Source of the DNA: Kocuria rosea subsp. polaris
GTDB lineage: Bacteria; Actinomycetota; Actinomycetes; Actinomycetales; Micrococcaceae
Assembly: GCF_001483755.1 (NCBI RefSeq)
Contig: NZ_LQBK01000010.1
Span: 32,522 to 96,521 of the forward strand
DNA: 64,000 bases
Direction: 5' to 3'
The notes under the pieces are model-generated. The model did no database searches and was not told where the DNA came from. It saw only the letters and a list, made by a program, of their open reading frames with translations. Below, one piece after another: positions 36,101 to 43,903 of this stretch. The position numbers and the translations under genes are program-made. How positions within the stretch are numbered: position 1 is the first letter of the stretch; each line of letters starts with the position of its first letter.

Positions 36101-36298
36101 GTGCAGGGACGGGATCCACTCGCCGCCCTCGCTCCAGCCGCCCTCGCTCCCGTACACCCGCGGGGCCGAGCCCAGCAGCCAGAGGAAGCCGGCGAGCGGG
36201 ACCGCCGCCAGGAGGTAGAAGGCGCTGCGTCCCATCCGCGCGAACAGCAGGGGCGCGACCGCCGCCACCACCGCGTGGAGCAGGAGCACAGCGGTCAT
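33185..36298 (-). CDS. mnhA: Na+/H+ antiporter subunit A with fused B domain (MnhAB/MrpAB)
   Basis: 1037 residues. N-terminal 500 are NuoL-like (LLVFVFWEITTVLSFLLIGY, LPAAMAAPTPVSAYLHAAAMVKAG, GLPPLAGFVAKEAVL); residues about 620-770 are the MrpA-specific extension (GAPDLALTQTLVETVLLVAFVLALR); the last 230 form the MnhB domain (GGGFAGGLMAGLALTVRYLAGG). The A-B fusion is usual in actinobacteria, so no separate mnhB is expected. First gene of the operon; gene-to-gene overlaps run through mnhG. Confidence 0.95.
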   Translation of the reverse strand: MTAVLLLHAVVAAVAPLLFARMGRSAFYLLAAVPLAGFLWLLGSAPRVYGSEGGWSEGGEWIPSLHLDLVLRMDALAWTMSLLVLGVGSLVLFYCARYFKSDASGIGGFGAQLLAFAGAMFGLVTADDMLVLFVFWEITTVLSFLLIGYSRTRLSARRAALQALVLTTAGGLAMLVGIVMLGQAAGTYRISEVLAAAPELAGRGTVVDVAVLLLLVGAVTKSALIPLHFWLPAAMAAPTPVSAYLHAAAMVKAGIYLVARFAPGFAETALWQPTVTVLGLGTMLFGGWAALKQYDLKLILAYGTVSQLGFLVVIVGHGSADTAQAGMAMLLAHGLFKAALFLVVGIIDHRAGTRDIRRLSGLAGRVPVLFAVSLVAAASMAGLPPLAGFVAKEAVLTAFAHAVDSAAGAVVLAGLVVGSVLTVAYSARFLWGGFAQKSAEFSELDAGVGGKAVISDMQRVEPAFLAAPLVLSVLTVVFGLWPQPVNAVLQPYVDQFPDPGEHEFYLALWHGLTPALGLSALVVAGGLLMYLGRRPVADLQRALPSLPAGELVYRKVVNVLDLAAVWITGRTQRGSLMFYLSVILITAIVVPLVALFVEETPPLGSLRVSDGPAQLIAGAAMVVAALLVPLAKKRFLAVLLVSVTGYGLALIFALQGAPDLALTQTLVETVLLVAFVLALRSLPAPLWHRNPAGRRLLRGTIAVTFGLFMMALAAFSISSRTADPVSLELPRMAYELGDGANVVNVILVDIRAWDTFGEISVLVLAATGVASLIFVTGRGDRIVRSGEDPTTDQLRVIRRRNAAAVSPGGQPLEIGLARRDDDLEDPYLLAGRTLAPERRSIVFEVVTRLLFHTFMMVSLYLLIAGHNDPGGGFAGGLMAGLALTVRYLAGGRYELELATPINAGTMLGAGLALAALYAVTPVFLGGSVMQSYTFEAELPVFGAEKFVTALIFDVAVYLIVVGLILDILRSLGGRIDQRIEEDAVRRRRRAPGRGTRIRVTRQRKVAAGAPAGATAVSSATSPTPAVRTGPDGGNEHR

Positions 36299-36562
36299 CA
36301 GGCGCCTCCGGAGGTCGAGGAAGAGAGCGGCGGTCGGGCGTCGAGGAGCCCGGACGCGGGCACGGAGGACCTGTGCGAGCACGGGATGGCCGGGGCGCAC
36401 CCGGGGCGTCCAGCCTATCAAAGGGGTGTGTCCGCCCCGTGTCCTCGCACCCCACCGGGCCTGCACGGATCCTGTGCGTTCCCGGACGGTCGCCTGGACG
36501 GAACGAGGAGGCCCGCGGCACGGCGTCGGCGAGGGCGCCGCGCCGGCCGCGCCCCACCGGCC

Positions 36563-36568
36563 TAGCAT
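36563..36568 (+). promoter_or_regulatory. Candidate leaderless -10 element (TAGCAT)
   Basis: TAGCAT ends seven bases before ATG 36576; the in-frame ATG at 36567 overlaps the hexamer and is less likely. Confidence 0.5.
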
Positions 36569-36575
36569 GACTGCC

Positions 36576-37931
36576 ATGGACGCCACTCCCCCCGGTCCCC
36601 CGGTCCCCTCCCCCGCACCGCCCGCGACGCCGTTCGCGCCGCGCCGCTCGCACGTGTGGGCGTGGAGCCTGTGGGACGCCGGCTCCGCCGCCTTCAACGC
36701 CGTGATGACCACGTTCGTGTTCACGGTCTACCTCACGAGCGATCCCTTCGGCGGGGAGGACCACGCCTCGGAGGTGCTCGGCTACGGGATCGGTGCCGCC
36801 GGCGTCGTCGTGGCCCTGCTGGCCCCGGTGGTGGGGCAGCGCAGCGACGGGGCGGGCCGGCGCAAGCTGTGGCTCGGGATCAACACGATGCTGACGGCGC
36901 TGCTCACCGCCCTGTGCTTCCTGGTCCTCCCCCAGCAGCCGTACCTCTACCTCGGGGTGGGCCTGCTGGCGCTGGCCAACGTCTTCGACGAGTTCGCCGT
37001 GGTCAACTACAACGCGATGCTGCCGGGGATCGCGGGCCGCGAGCACATCGGCCGGGTGAGCGGCCAGGGCTGGGCGATGGGCTACTTCGGCGGGATCGTG
37101 GCCCTCGCGATCGTGCTGTTCGGCTTCATCACCCCCGGCCTGCTCGGCCTGCCGGAGGAGGACGCCCTCAACGTGCGGGCCGTGGCCCTGTTCTCCGGAC
37201 TGTGGATCGCCCTGTTCTCGATCCCCGTGCTGGTGGTGGTGCCCGAGATCCGCCCGGCCCGCCGCGGCCCGCGCCCGTCCGTGGCGCGCTCCTACCGCCA
37301 GCTGTGGGAGACCCTGCGGGGGCTCTACCGGGACACCCCGCAGACGCTGTGGTTCCTGCTCTCCTCGGCCGTGTTCCGGGACGGGCTCAACGCGGTGTTC
37401 ACCTTCGGCGGCGTCATCGCGGCCGGGACCTTCGGCTTCACCCTGAGCGAGGTCATCGTCTTCGCGATCGTCGGCAACGTGGCCGCCGGAGTGGGGGCGC
37501 TGGTGGGCGGCCGGCTCGACGACCGGGTGGGGCCCAAGCGCGTCATCGTGGTGTCCCTCGTCGGCATCCTGCTGGCCGGGACCCCGCTGCTCTTCCTGGA
37601 GGGCACGGCCTCGTTCTGGGTCTGCGGACTGCTGCTGTGCCTGTTCGTGGGCCCCGCGCAGTCGGCCTCCCGCACGTTCCTCGGCCGGCTCACCCGGACC
37701 GGCGAGGAGGGCGCCCTGTTCGGCCTCTACGCCACCACGGGCCGGGCCGTGAGCTTCCTGGCGCCCACCCTGTTCGCGGTGTTCGTCTCCGTGCTCGGCG
37801 CCCAGCGCTGGGGGATCCTGGGGATCCTCCTGGTGATCGGCACCGGCCTGCTCCTGCTGCTGGGCGCGCGCGACCCGAAGACCGCGGCGGCGCCGGTCGC
37901 CGCCGCGCCGCCCGCGGGGCACGCCGGATAG
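36576..37931 (+). CDS. UMF1-type MFS transporter (Atg22-like)
   Basis: 451 residues, 12 helices. SLWDAGSAAFNAVMTTFVFTVYL in helix 1 and FDEFAVVNYNAMLPGI in helix 4 are typical of the UMF1/Atg22-like MFS group; RLTRTGEEGALFGLYATTGRAVSFLAP is the second family block. The substrate is unknown. A proline-rich leader precedes helix 1. The last codons (GHAG, TAG) lie in a 17-bp tandem repeat. The 277-bp gap to mnhA holds both divergent promoters. Confidence 0.85.
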   Translation: MDATPPGPPVPSPAPPATPFAPRRSHVWAWSLWDAGSAAFNAVMTTFVFTVYLTSDPFGGEDHASEVLGYGIGAAGVVVALLAPVVGQRSDGAGRRKLWLGINTMLTALLTALCFLVLPQQPYLYLGVGLLALANVFDEFAVVNYNAMLPGIAGREHIGRVSGQGWAMGYFGGIVALAIVLFGFITPGLLGLPEEDALNVRAVALFSGLWIALFSIPVLVVVPEIRPARRGPRPSVARSYRQLWETLRGLYRDTPQTLWFLLSSAVFRDGLNAVFTFGGVIAAGTFGFTLSEVIVFAIVGNVAAGVGALVGGRLDDRVGPKRVIVVSLVGILLAGTPLLFLEGTASFWVCGLLLCLFVGPAQSASRTFLGRLTRTGEEGALFGLYATTGRAVSFLAPTLFAVFVSVLGAQRWGILGILLVIGTGLLLLLGARDPKTAAAPVAAAPPAGHAG

Positions 37932-37983
37932 CGGAGCACGCCGGACAGCGGAGCACGCCGGACAGCGGGGCACGCCGGACAGC
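37916..37983. repeat. 17-bp tandem repeat, four copies, across the UMF1 stop codon
   Basis: Copies start at 37916, 37933, 37950 and 37967 with the consensus GGAGCACGCCGGACAGC. The first copy holds the stop codon as GGATAG; the later copies have GGACAG instead. Confidence 0.9.
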
Positions 37984-38003
37984 GAGCCCTCGGACGCAGG
38001 TCC

Positions 38004-38579
38004 TCAGATCCGGGTGCGGGAGAACCCGAGGTGGCTGCGCGACGCCGTGGGACCGCGCTGCCCCTGGTACCGGTTGGCGTAGGCGCCGTGCCCGTACGGG
38101 TGCTCCGCGGGCGAGGAGAGCCGGAAGAAGCACAGCTGCCCCACCTTGGAGCCCGGCCACAGCTTGATGGGCAGCGTGGCCATGTTGGACAGCTCGAGCG
38201 TGACGTGGCCCGAGAAGCCCGGGTCGATGAACCCCGCGGTGGAGTGGGTCAGCAGCCCCAGGCGCCCCAGCGAGGACTTCCCCTCGAGGCGGGCGGCGAT
38301 GTCGTCCGGGAGGGTCACCTTCTCGTAGGTGGAGCCCAGCACGAACTCCCCCGGGTGGAGCACGAAGGCCTCGTCCGGGTCGACCTCCACGAGGCGCGTG
38401 AGCCCGGGCTGCTCCACGGACGGGTCGATGTGCGCGTACTTGTGGTTGTCGAAGAGCCGGAACCAGCGGTCCAGCCGCACGTCGATGCTGGCGGGCTGGA
38501 TCAGGGCGGGCTCGTAGGGTTCGAGGACGACCCGGCCGCCGTCGAGCTCCCGCCGGATGTCGCGGTCAGAGATCAGCAC
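38004..38579 (-). CDS. dcd: dCTP deaminase
   Basis: 191 residues, trimeric; makes dUTP (or dUMP in the bifunctional form) from dCTP for thymidylate synthesis. [32 protein letters not shown] is the active-site block with the catalytic Glu downstream of it; [17 protein letters not shown] is the N-terminal signature. The length fits. GTG 38579 is seven bases from a TACCTT hexamer and lacks a Shine-Dalgarno. Confidence 0.93.
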   Translation of the reverse strand: MLISDRDIRRELDGGRVVLEPYEPALIQPASIDVRLDRWFRLFDNHKYAHIDPSVEQPGLTRLVEVDPDEAFVLHPGEFVLGSTYEKVTLPDDIAARLEGKSSLGRLGLLTHSTAGFIDPGFSGHVTLELSNMATLPIKLWPGSKVGQLCFFRLSSPAEHPYGHGAYANRYQGQRGPTASRSHLGFSRTRI

Positions 38580-38586
38580 GGTCCCC

Positions 38587-38592
38587 AAGGTA
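38587..38592 (-). promoter_or_regulatory. Candidate leaderless -10 element (TACCTT) for dcd
   Basis: TACCTT ends seven bases before GTG 38579. Confidence 0.45.
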
Positions 38593-38702
38593 TCGCACGG
38601 CCGGCCGCCCGGACCGCGCCGCCCGACCGGACCCGCCGCCGCCGGTGGTGTAGAGTATGTGGTGTCCTCGTCCGGTGCACGCGCCGGACGGACCACGGAT
38701 GC

Positions 38703-38773
38703 GCGGCTGTAGCTCAATGGTAGAGCGCACGCTTCCCAAGCCTGATACGCGGGTTCGATTCCCGTCAGCCGCT
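38703..38773 (+). tRNA. tRNA-Gly (anticodon CCC)
   Basis: 71-nt cloverleaf without encoded CCA. The 7-bp acceptor stem is GCGGCTG/CAGCCGC, the D-arm is GCTC-loop-GAGC, the anticodon loop is TTCCCAA, and the T-arm has loop TTCGATT. The anticodon stem has one C-C mismatch. TAGAGT at 38651-38656 may be its -10 element. Confidence 0.95.
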
Positions 38774-38950
38774 CTCGCACCGAACGCCCCGAGCCCCTCC
38801 GGCCGGGGCGTTCGTCGTCCCCGGGCACCGCGCGGTAGGATGTTCCCGCGCCCCGCTCCCCGGCCCGCCCCGGGGCGGCGAGCACCCGGACGACCACCTG
38901 GGTCCTGCGCCATCATCCGCACCCTGCTCACGAGGAGCTCTTCTCCCGTC

Positions 38951-39397
38951 ATGCTGCGCACCATGTTCAAGGCCAAGATCCACCGTGCCGTCGTGACCCA
39001 GGCCGACCTGCACTACGTCGGCTCGGTCACCGTCGACCAGGACCTCCTCGACGCCGCCGACATCCTCCCCGGCGAGCTCGTCTCCATCGTGGACGTCACC
39101 AACGGCGCCCGGCTGGAGACCTACACGATCGCCGGCGAGCGCGGCTCGGGCGTCGTCGGGATCAACGGCGCCGCCGCCCACCTCGTGCACCCCGGGGACC
39201 TCGTCATCCTCATCAGCTACGCGCAGATGGACGACGCCGAGGCCCGCGCCCACGTGCCGTCGGTGGTCCACGTGGACGCGGACAACCGGATCGTCGACCT
39301 CGGCGCGGATCCCGCCGAGGCCCTGCTCGACGGCGTCGCCCGTCCCCCGCACTCCCGGCCCCTCGCCGACGCCCGCGCCGACCTGCCCGCCGCGTGA
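38951..39397 (+). CDS. panD: Aspartate 1-decarboxylase precursor
   Basis: 148 residues. It makes beta-alanine for pantothenate. The self-cleavage site is G24-S25 in HYVGSVT, giving the pyruvoyl group at S25; the K9-IHRA and N72-GAA ([13 protein letters not shown]) regions match the family. ATG 38951 has GAGGAG in the upstream CACGAGGAGCTC. The C-terminal 25 or so residues ([17 protein letters not shown]) are an extension on the usual 117-126-residue enzyme. Confidence 0.93.
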   Translation: MLRTMFKAKIHRAVVTQADLHYVGSVTVDQDLLDAADILPGELVSIVDVTNGARLETYTIAGERGSGVVGINGAAAHLVHPGDLVILISYAQMDDAEARAHVPSVVHVDADNRIVDLGADPAEALLDGVARPPHSRPLADARADLPAA

Positions 39398-39506
39398 GCC
39401 GTCCCGGCCCCACCGCGGACGGGCCCACGGGGGAATAGCCCCGGCCATGGGATAGAACTGTAGGGGCCCGCGGACGCGGACCCGCAGCAGTTCGAGGGAG
39501 GGTCCC

Positions 39507-40433
39507 GTGGCCGGAGTGTTCTCGGGGTTCTTCATCGTCTGGGCGGTCATCCTGACCGGCTACGCCGTGGGCCGGCGCGGCGTGCTGGGGCCCCACGGGC
39601 AGCTGGTGCTGAGCAAGTTCGCGTTCTACGTGGCCAGCCCGCCGCTGCTGTTCCTGACCATCTCCGAGGCCGACATCGCCCGGATCCTCTCCGCCCCGCT
39701 GCTGGTGGCCGCGGTCTCGGCGGTGGCCACCACCCTCGTCTACGCCGCGATCGCCCGCTGGGTGCTGCGCCGCGACGCCGCGACCACCGTGATGGGCGCC
39801 CAGGCCGCCTCCCAGGTGAACTCCGCCAACCTCGGCATCCCCATCGCGGTCTTCGTGCTCGGGGACGCGACCATGGTGGTGCCCGTCATCCTGTTCCAGC
39901 TGGCGCTGAACACCCCCGTCTACCTGACGATCATGGACACCCTCACGGACGGGCGCCGGCCGAGCCCGGGCAGCGTCCTGGGCAACGTCGTGACCAACCC
40001 GATGATCGTGGGCTCCGGGCTGGGCATCCTCTTCGCCGTGACCGGCTGGCGGCTGCCGGAGGTGGTGCACGAGCCCGTGGAGCTGGTGGCCGGGGCCTCC
40101 ATCCCGGCGATGCTGATGGCCTTCGGGATCTCCCTGGTGGGCGCCGCGCCGCTGCGGCGCGGCGGCACTCCCCGCCGCGACGTGCTCCTGGCCGGCGTGC
40201 TCAAGCTGGTCCTGCACCCGGCGCTGGCGTTCCTGTTCGCCCGCTTCGCCCTGGGCCTGGACGGGCACCTGCTCTACTCCGTGGTGGTGATGGCGGCCCT
40301 GCCCACCGCCCAGAACATCTACATCGCGGCCGTGCGCTACGGCCGGGCTGAGCAGCTGTGCCGGGACACGGTGCTGCTCACCACCGTGGTCGCGATGCTC
40401 ACCATGGCCGGGGTGGCCCTGCTGCTCTCCTGA
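39507..40433 (+). CDS. AEC-family transporter (auxin efflux carrier-like)
   Basis: 308 residues and about 10 helices. FFIVWAVILTGYAVGRRGVLG at the N-terminus and the central NLGIPIAVFVLGD are family marks. Bacterial members move malate, malonate or unknown organic acids. GTG 39507 has GAGGGAGG upstream. TAGAAC near 39450 could be the -10. Confidence 0.85.
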   Translation: MAGVFSGFFIVWAVILTGYAVGRRGVLGPHGQLVLSKFAFYVASPPLLFLTISEADIARILSAPLLVAAVSAVATTLVYAAIARWVLRRDAATTVMGAQAASQVNSANLGIPIAVFVLGDATMVVPVILFQLALNTPVYLTIMDTLTDGRRPSPGSVLGNVVTNPMIVGSGLGILFAVTGWRLPEVVHEPVELVAGASIPAMLMAFGISLVGAAPLRRGGTPRRDVLLAGVLKLVLHPALAFLFARFALGLDGHLLYSVVVMAALPTAQNIYIAAVRYGRAEQLCRDTVLLTTVVAMLTMAGVALLLS

Positions 40434-40490
40434 ATTCTCGCGGGGCCGAGCCGTTCCCGGCCGCGCGGGACGCCCCGGACGGGCGGATCC

Positions 40491-40520
40491 GCCGGGACAC
40501 GCCGGGACACGCCGGGGCAC
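40491..40520. repeat. 10-bp tandem repeat, three copies
   Basis: GCCGGGACAC twice and GCCGGGGCAC once, in the 265-bp gap before the sugar importer. Confidence 0.75.
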
Positions 40521-40566
40521 ACTGATGCAAACGGTCAGGTTACTGGTCTGTGAGGTGGACCACTCA

Positions 40567-40572
40567 TAGACT
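40567..40572 (+). promoter_or_regulatory. Candidate -10 (TAGACT) of the sugar-importer operon
   Basis: TAGACT with a start expected near 40579, leaving a leader of about 120 nt before TTG 40699. GGTGGACCAC just upstream (40553-40562) contains a short palindrome that could be a regulator half-site. Confidence 0.45.
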
Positions 40573-40698
40573 GAAGGCTCCGCGCAGGGGAAGTCGACCG
40601 GCAGCACCCGCCGCCGACCGTCCCGCCGACCGGGTCCCACAGGATCCCCTCGACGTCCCACGCGGACCGCCACATCGCCGAAGGGGAGGAACAGACCG

Positions 40699-42021
40699 TT
40701 GACCACCACCTCACACCCCCACAGGTCCCCCGGGAGGCGACGGCTCAGCGCTGCCGCCGCCCTGGGCGCCGTGGGCGCCCTCATCATGACGGGATGCGGT
40801 GACGCCGACGCCGGCGGCACCCCGACCCTGACCTGGTACATCAATCCGGACGCCGGAGGGCAGGCGGAACTGGCCAAGAAGTGTTCCGAGGAGTCGGGCG
40901 GCCGGTACAACATCGAGACCTCGCTGCTCCCGCGCGACGCCGCGTCCCAGCGCGAGCAGCTCGCCCGGCGCCTGGCGGCCGGGGACACCTCGATGGACAT
41001 CATGAGCCTGGACCCGCCCTTCATCCCCGAGCTGGCCGAGCCGGGCTTCCTGGCCCCGGTGCCGGGGGACGTCGAGGAGGCCACCACTCAGGACGTCCTA
41101 GCGGGTCCGCTCGAGGGTGCGATGTGGAAGGACGAGCTGGTCTCGGTGCCGTTCTGGGCCAACACACAGCTGCTCTGGTACCGGGAGTCCGTGGCGGAGG
41201 CCGCCGGCCTGAACATGGACGAGCCGGTGACGTGGAAGCAGATCATGGACGCCGCCCGGGAGCAGGACAAGTACCTGGGGGTGCAGGGCACGTCGGCCGA
41301 GTCGATGACGGTGTGGGTCAACGGTCTGATCAAGTCCGCCGGTGGCGACATCATCGAGAACCCCGAGGCCCCGGCCGACGAGATCGTGGTCGGCATGGAC
41401 TCCGAGGCCGGCCGCCAGGCGGCGGAGATCGTCGGCACCATCGGCCGGGACGGGCTCGGCGGGCCCGGCCTGCCCACCTCGGACGAGAACTCCACGATGG
41501 CCCAGTTCCAGTCCGACGACGGGTCCTTCATGGTCAACTGGCCCTTCATCTACGCCGCCACCGCCGCGGCCGTGGAGGGCGGGACGGTGGAGCAGTCCAT
41601 GTTCGAGGACATCGGTTGGGCCCTGTGGCCGCGGGTGAACCCGGACGAGCCCTCCGCTCCCCCGCTGGGCGGGATCAACCTGGGCGTGGGCTCCACCTCG
41701 GAGCACCAGGAGCTGGCGTGGGAGGCGGTGGAGTGCGTCGTCCAGCCCGAGAACCAGGCGTACTACTTCGTGAGCAACGGCAACCCGGCGGCGTCCGAGG
41801 CCGCCTACGAGGACCCGGAGGTCCGGGAGGCCTTCCCGATGTACGAGACCATCCGGGAGTCCCTGGACCAGGCGGCGCCGCGTCCGCAGACCCCCTACTA
41901 CAACGAGGTCTCCACCGCCATCCAGCAGGAGTGGACGCCGCCGTCGTCCGTGAACGAGAACACGCCCCGTGAAACCGCCGAGTTCATCGAGGCCGTCCTG
42001 AAGGGAGACCAGCTGCTATGA
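40699..42021 (+). CDS. lpqY: Sugar ABC transporter substrate-binding lipoprotein (LpqY-like)
   Basis: 440 residues. A twin-arginine-rich N-terminus (GRRRLS), hydrophobic stretch and lipobox LIMTGC with lipid-anchored C33. The mature domain is a family-1 solute-binding protein; PFWANTQLLWYR and GINLGVGSTS match trehalose-binding LpqY. The start is TTG 40699, eight bases after GGGGAGGA. With the next three genes it has the exact LpqY-SugA-SugB-SugC order of the mycobacterial trehalose recycler, so trehalose or a related disaccharide is the likely ligand. Confidence 0.8.
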   Translation: MTTTSHPHRSPGRRRLSAAAALGAVGALIMTGCGDADAGGTPTLTWYINPDAGGQAELAKKCSEESGGRYNIETSLLPRDAASQREQLARRLAAGDTSMDIMSLDPPFIPELAEPGFLAPVPGDVEEATTQDVLAGPLEGAMWKDELVSVPFWANTQLLWYRESVAEAAGLNMDEPVTWKQIMDAAREQDKYLGVQGTSAESMTVWVNGLIKSAGGDIIENPEAPADEIVVGMDSEAGRQAAEIVGTIGRDGLGGPGLPTSDENSTMAQFQSDDGSFMVNWPFIYAATAAAVEGGTVEQSMFEDIGWALWPRVNPDEPSAPPLGGINLGVGSTSEHQELAWEAVECVVQPENQAYYFVSNGNPAASEAAYEDPEVREAFPMYETIRESLDQAAPRPQTPYYNEVSTAIQQEWTPPSSVNENTPRETAEFIEAVLKGDQLL

Positions 42022-43010
42022 GCACCGTCGTCAACCCCAACGCTCCCGGCACCGGTCCCCGGGAGGCCGCACCCGCGCCCGTGACAGGACGCCGCAGCGC
42101 CAAGCCGCTCATGTCGGACCGCGCCCGGTCGGAGCGCAAGCTCGGCTGGATGCTCGCGGGGCCGGCGTTCATCGTGATGCTCCTGGTCACCATGTACCCG
42201 ATCCTGCAGGCGCTGTGGGACTCGTTCTTCTCCTTCCGGCTCACCGACCCGGGGAACAAGGAGTTCGTCCTCCTCGGCAACTACGCCACGGTCCTCTCCG
42301 ACATCGTGTTCTGGCGGGACCTGGGCGTGACCGTGCTCATCACGGTCGTCACGGTCGTCGTCGAGCTCGTCCTCGGCTTCGCGCTGGCCCTCGTGATGAA
42401 CAACGCGATCCGCAACACCCGCGGGCTGCTGCGCACCGCGATCCTGGTGCCCTACGGCATCATCACCGTGGTCTCGGCCTTCGCCTGGTTCTACGCGTTC
42501 GACATCACGACCGGCTACATCAACAACTGGTTCTCCTGGGTGCCGGGCATCGGCCCGGACTTCAACTGGTTCGCCAACACCTGGTCGGCCCTGTTCGTGA
42601 TCATGGCCTCCGAGATCTGGAAGACCACGCCGTTCATCTCGCTGCTGCTGCTCTCGGGCCTGGCGCAGGTGCCGAGCGAGTACACCGAGGCCGCCCGGGT
42701 GGACGGCGCCAGCTGGTGGCAGCGGATGTCCCGGGTGATCCTGCCCAACATGAAGGCCGCGATCATGGTGGCGGTCGTGTTCCGCGCCCTGGACGCGTTC
42801 CGCATCTTCGACAACATCTTCATCATGACCCAGGGCCAGTACGGCACGGAGACGCTGTCCCTGCTGGCCTACCGCACGTCCATCGGCCGTCTGGAGATCG
42901 GGCTCGGCTCCGCGATCTCCGTGATCCTGTTCGTCTGCGTGCTGCTGATCGCCTTCATCGCCATCAAGGTGTTCAAGGTCGACCTCGCCGGCGCCGGGAA
43001 GGGAAGGTAA
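42018..43010 (+). CDS. sugA: Sugar ABC transporter permease (SugA-like)
   Basis: 330 residues with six helices after a 45-residue cytoplasmic leader. The EAA loop is EYTEAARVDGASWWQRMSRV followed by ILP. ATGA overlap with the binding-protein gene. A MalF-type permease without the large periplasmic loop. Confidence 0.85.
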   Translation: MSTVVNPNAPGTGPREAAPAPVTGRRSAKPLMSDRARSERKLGWMLAGPAFIVMLLVTMYPILQALWDSFFSFRLTDPGNKEFVLLGNYATVLSDIVFWRDLGVTVLITVVTVVVELVLGFALALVMNNAIRNTRGLLRTAILVPYGIITVVSAFAWFYAFDITTGYINNWFSWVPGIGPDFNWFANTWSALFVIMASEIWKTTPFISLLLLSGLAQVPSEYTEAARVDGASWWQRMSRVILPNMKAAIMVAVVFRALDAFRIFDNIFIMTQGQYGTETLSLLAYRTSIGRLEIGLGSAISVILFVCVLLIAFIAIKVFKVDLAGAGKGR

Positions 43011-43016
43011 CCGCCC

Positions 43017-43850
43017 ATGTCCACCAAGCACAAGGTCGGCTGGGCCGTCGTCTCGGTCCTGGTCCTGATCTACGCCCTGTTCCCCGTCCTCTCGATCCTC
43101 ATGACGTCCTTCAAGACGCCCGCGGACCTGACGTCCGGGAAGTTCCTGCCCACGCAGTGGGTCGGGGAGAACTACGCCGCGATCTTCGTGGGCTCGGCCC
43201 GTGATCTGTTCGTGCCCTCGCTGATCAACTCGATCGGCATCTGCCTGATCGCCACGGCCATCGCCGTGGTGCTCGCCACGCTGTGCGCCTACGCGATCGC
43301 CCGCCTGGACTTCCCGGGCAAGAAGATGATCCTCACGGTCGCGCTGGCGGTGTCCATGTTCCCGGTCGTCTCGATCGTGACCCCGCTGTTCAACCTGTGG
43401 CGCCAGATCGGGCTCTACGACACCTGGCCCGGCCTGATCATCCCCTACCTCTCGCTGACCCTGCCGATCTCGATCTGGACGCTGACGGCGTTCTTCCAGC
43501 AGATCCCCTGGGACCTCGAGCGGGCAGCCCAGGTGGACGGCGCCACCACGTGGCAGGCGTTCCGCAAGGTCATCGTGCCGCTGGCCCTGCCGGGCGTGTT
43601 CACCACCGCGATCATCGCGTTCTTCATCGCGTGGAACGACTTCGTCTACGGCATCGGCCTCACCTCCACGGAGGCGGCCCGGCCCGTCCCGGCCGCGCTG
43701 GCGTTCTTCACCGGCGCCTCGCAGTTCGAGGACCCGGCGGGCGCGATCTCCGCGGCGGCCATCGTCGTCACCATCCCGGTGGTGCTGCTGGTGCTGCTGT
43801 TCCAGCGCCAGATCGTCTCCGGCCTGACCCAGGGCGCGGTCAAGGGCTGA
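43017..43850 (+). CDS. sugB: Sugar ABC transporter permease (SugB-like)
   Basis: 277 residues, MalG-type, six helices. The EAA loop is LERAAQVDGATTWQAFRKVI followed by VPLALPG. It follows sugA by six bases and AAGGGAAGG. Confidence 0.85.
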   Translation: MSTKHKVGWAVVSVLVLIYALFPVLSILMTSFKTPADLTSGKFLPTQWVGENYAAIFVGSARDLFVPSLINSIGICLIATAIAVVLATLCAYAIARLDFPGKKMILTVALAVSMFPVVSIVTPLFNLWRQIGLYDTWPGLIIPYLSLTLPISIWTLTAFFQQIPWDLERAAQVDGATTWQAFRKVIVPLALPGVFTTAIIAFFIAWNDFVYGIGLTSTEAARPVPAALAFFTGASQFEDPAGAISAAAIVVTIPVVLLVLLFQRQIVSGLTQGAVKG

Positions 43851-43903
43851 GCCCGCCCCGCCACCTCGCATCTTCCCGAACCGACCGAAGGACTGAGTCC
43901 CAG

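Noticed and set aside
33191..36565. 1124-codon plus-strand open frame opposite mnhA
   Set aside because: Shadow frame rich in Arg/His/Glu/Gly with no membrane or domain pattern; mnhA on the other strand is unambiguous.
32697..37973. Very long minus-strand frame joining mnhC with DNA opposite mnhA and UMF1
   Set aside because: Only the last 163 codons (mnhC) are coding; the rest has no homology and runs antisense or out of frame to real genes.
38566..38976. Minus-strand open frame across the tRNA locus containing [14 protein letters not shown]
   Set aside because: This peptide is the antisense translation of the tRNA-Gly gene, a well-known spurious annotation.
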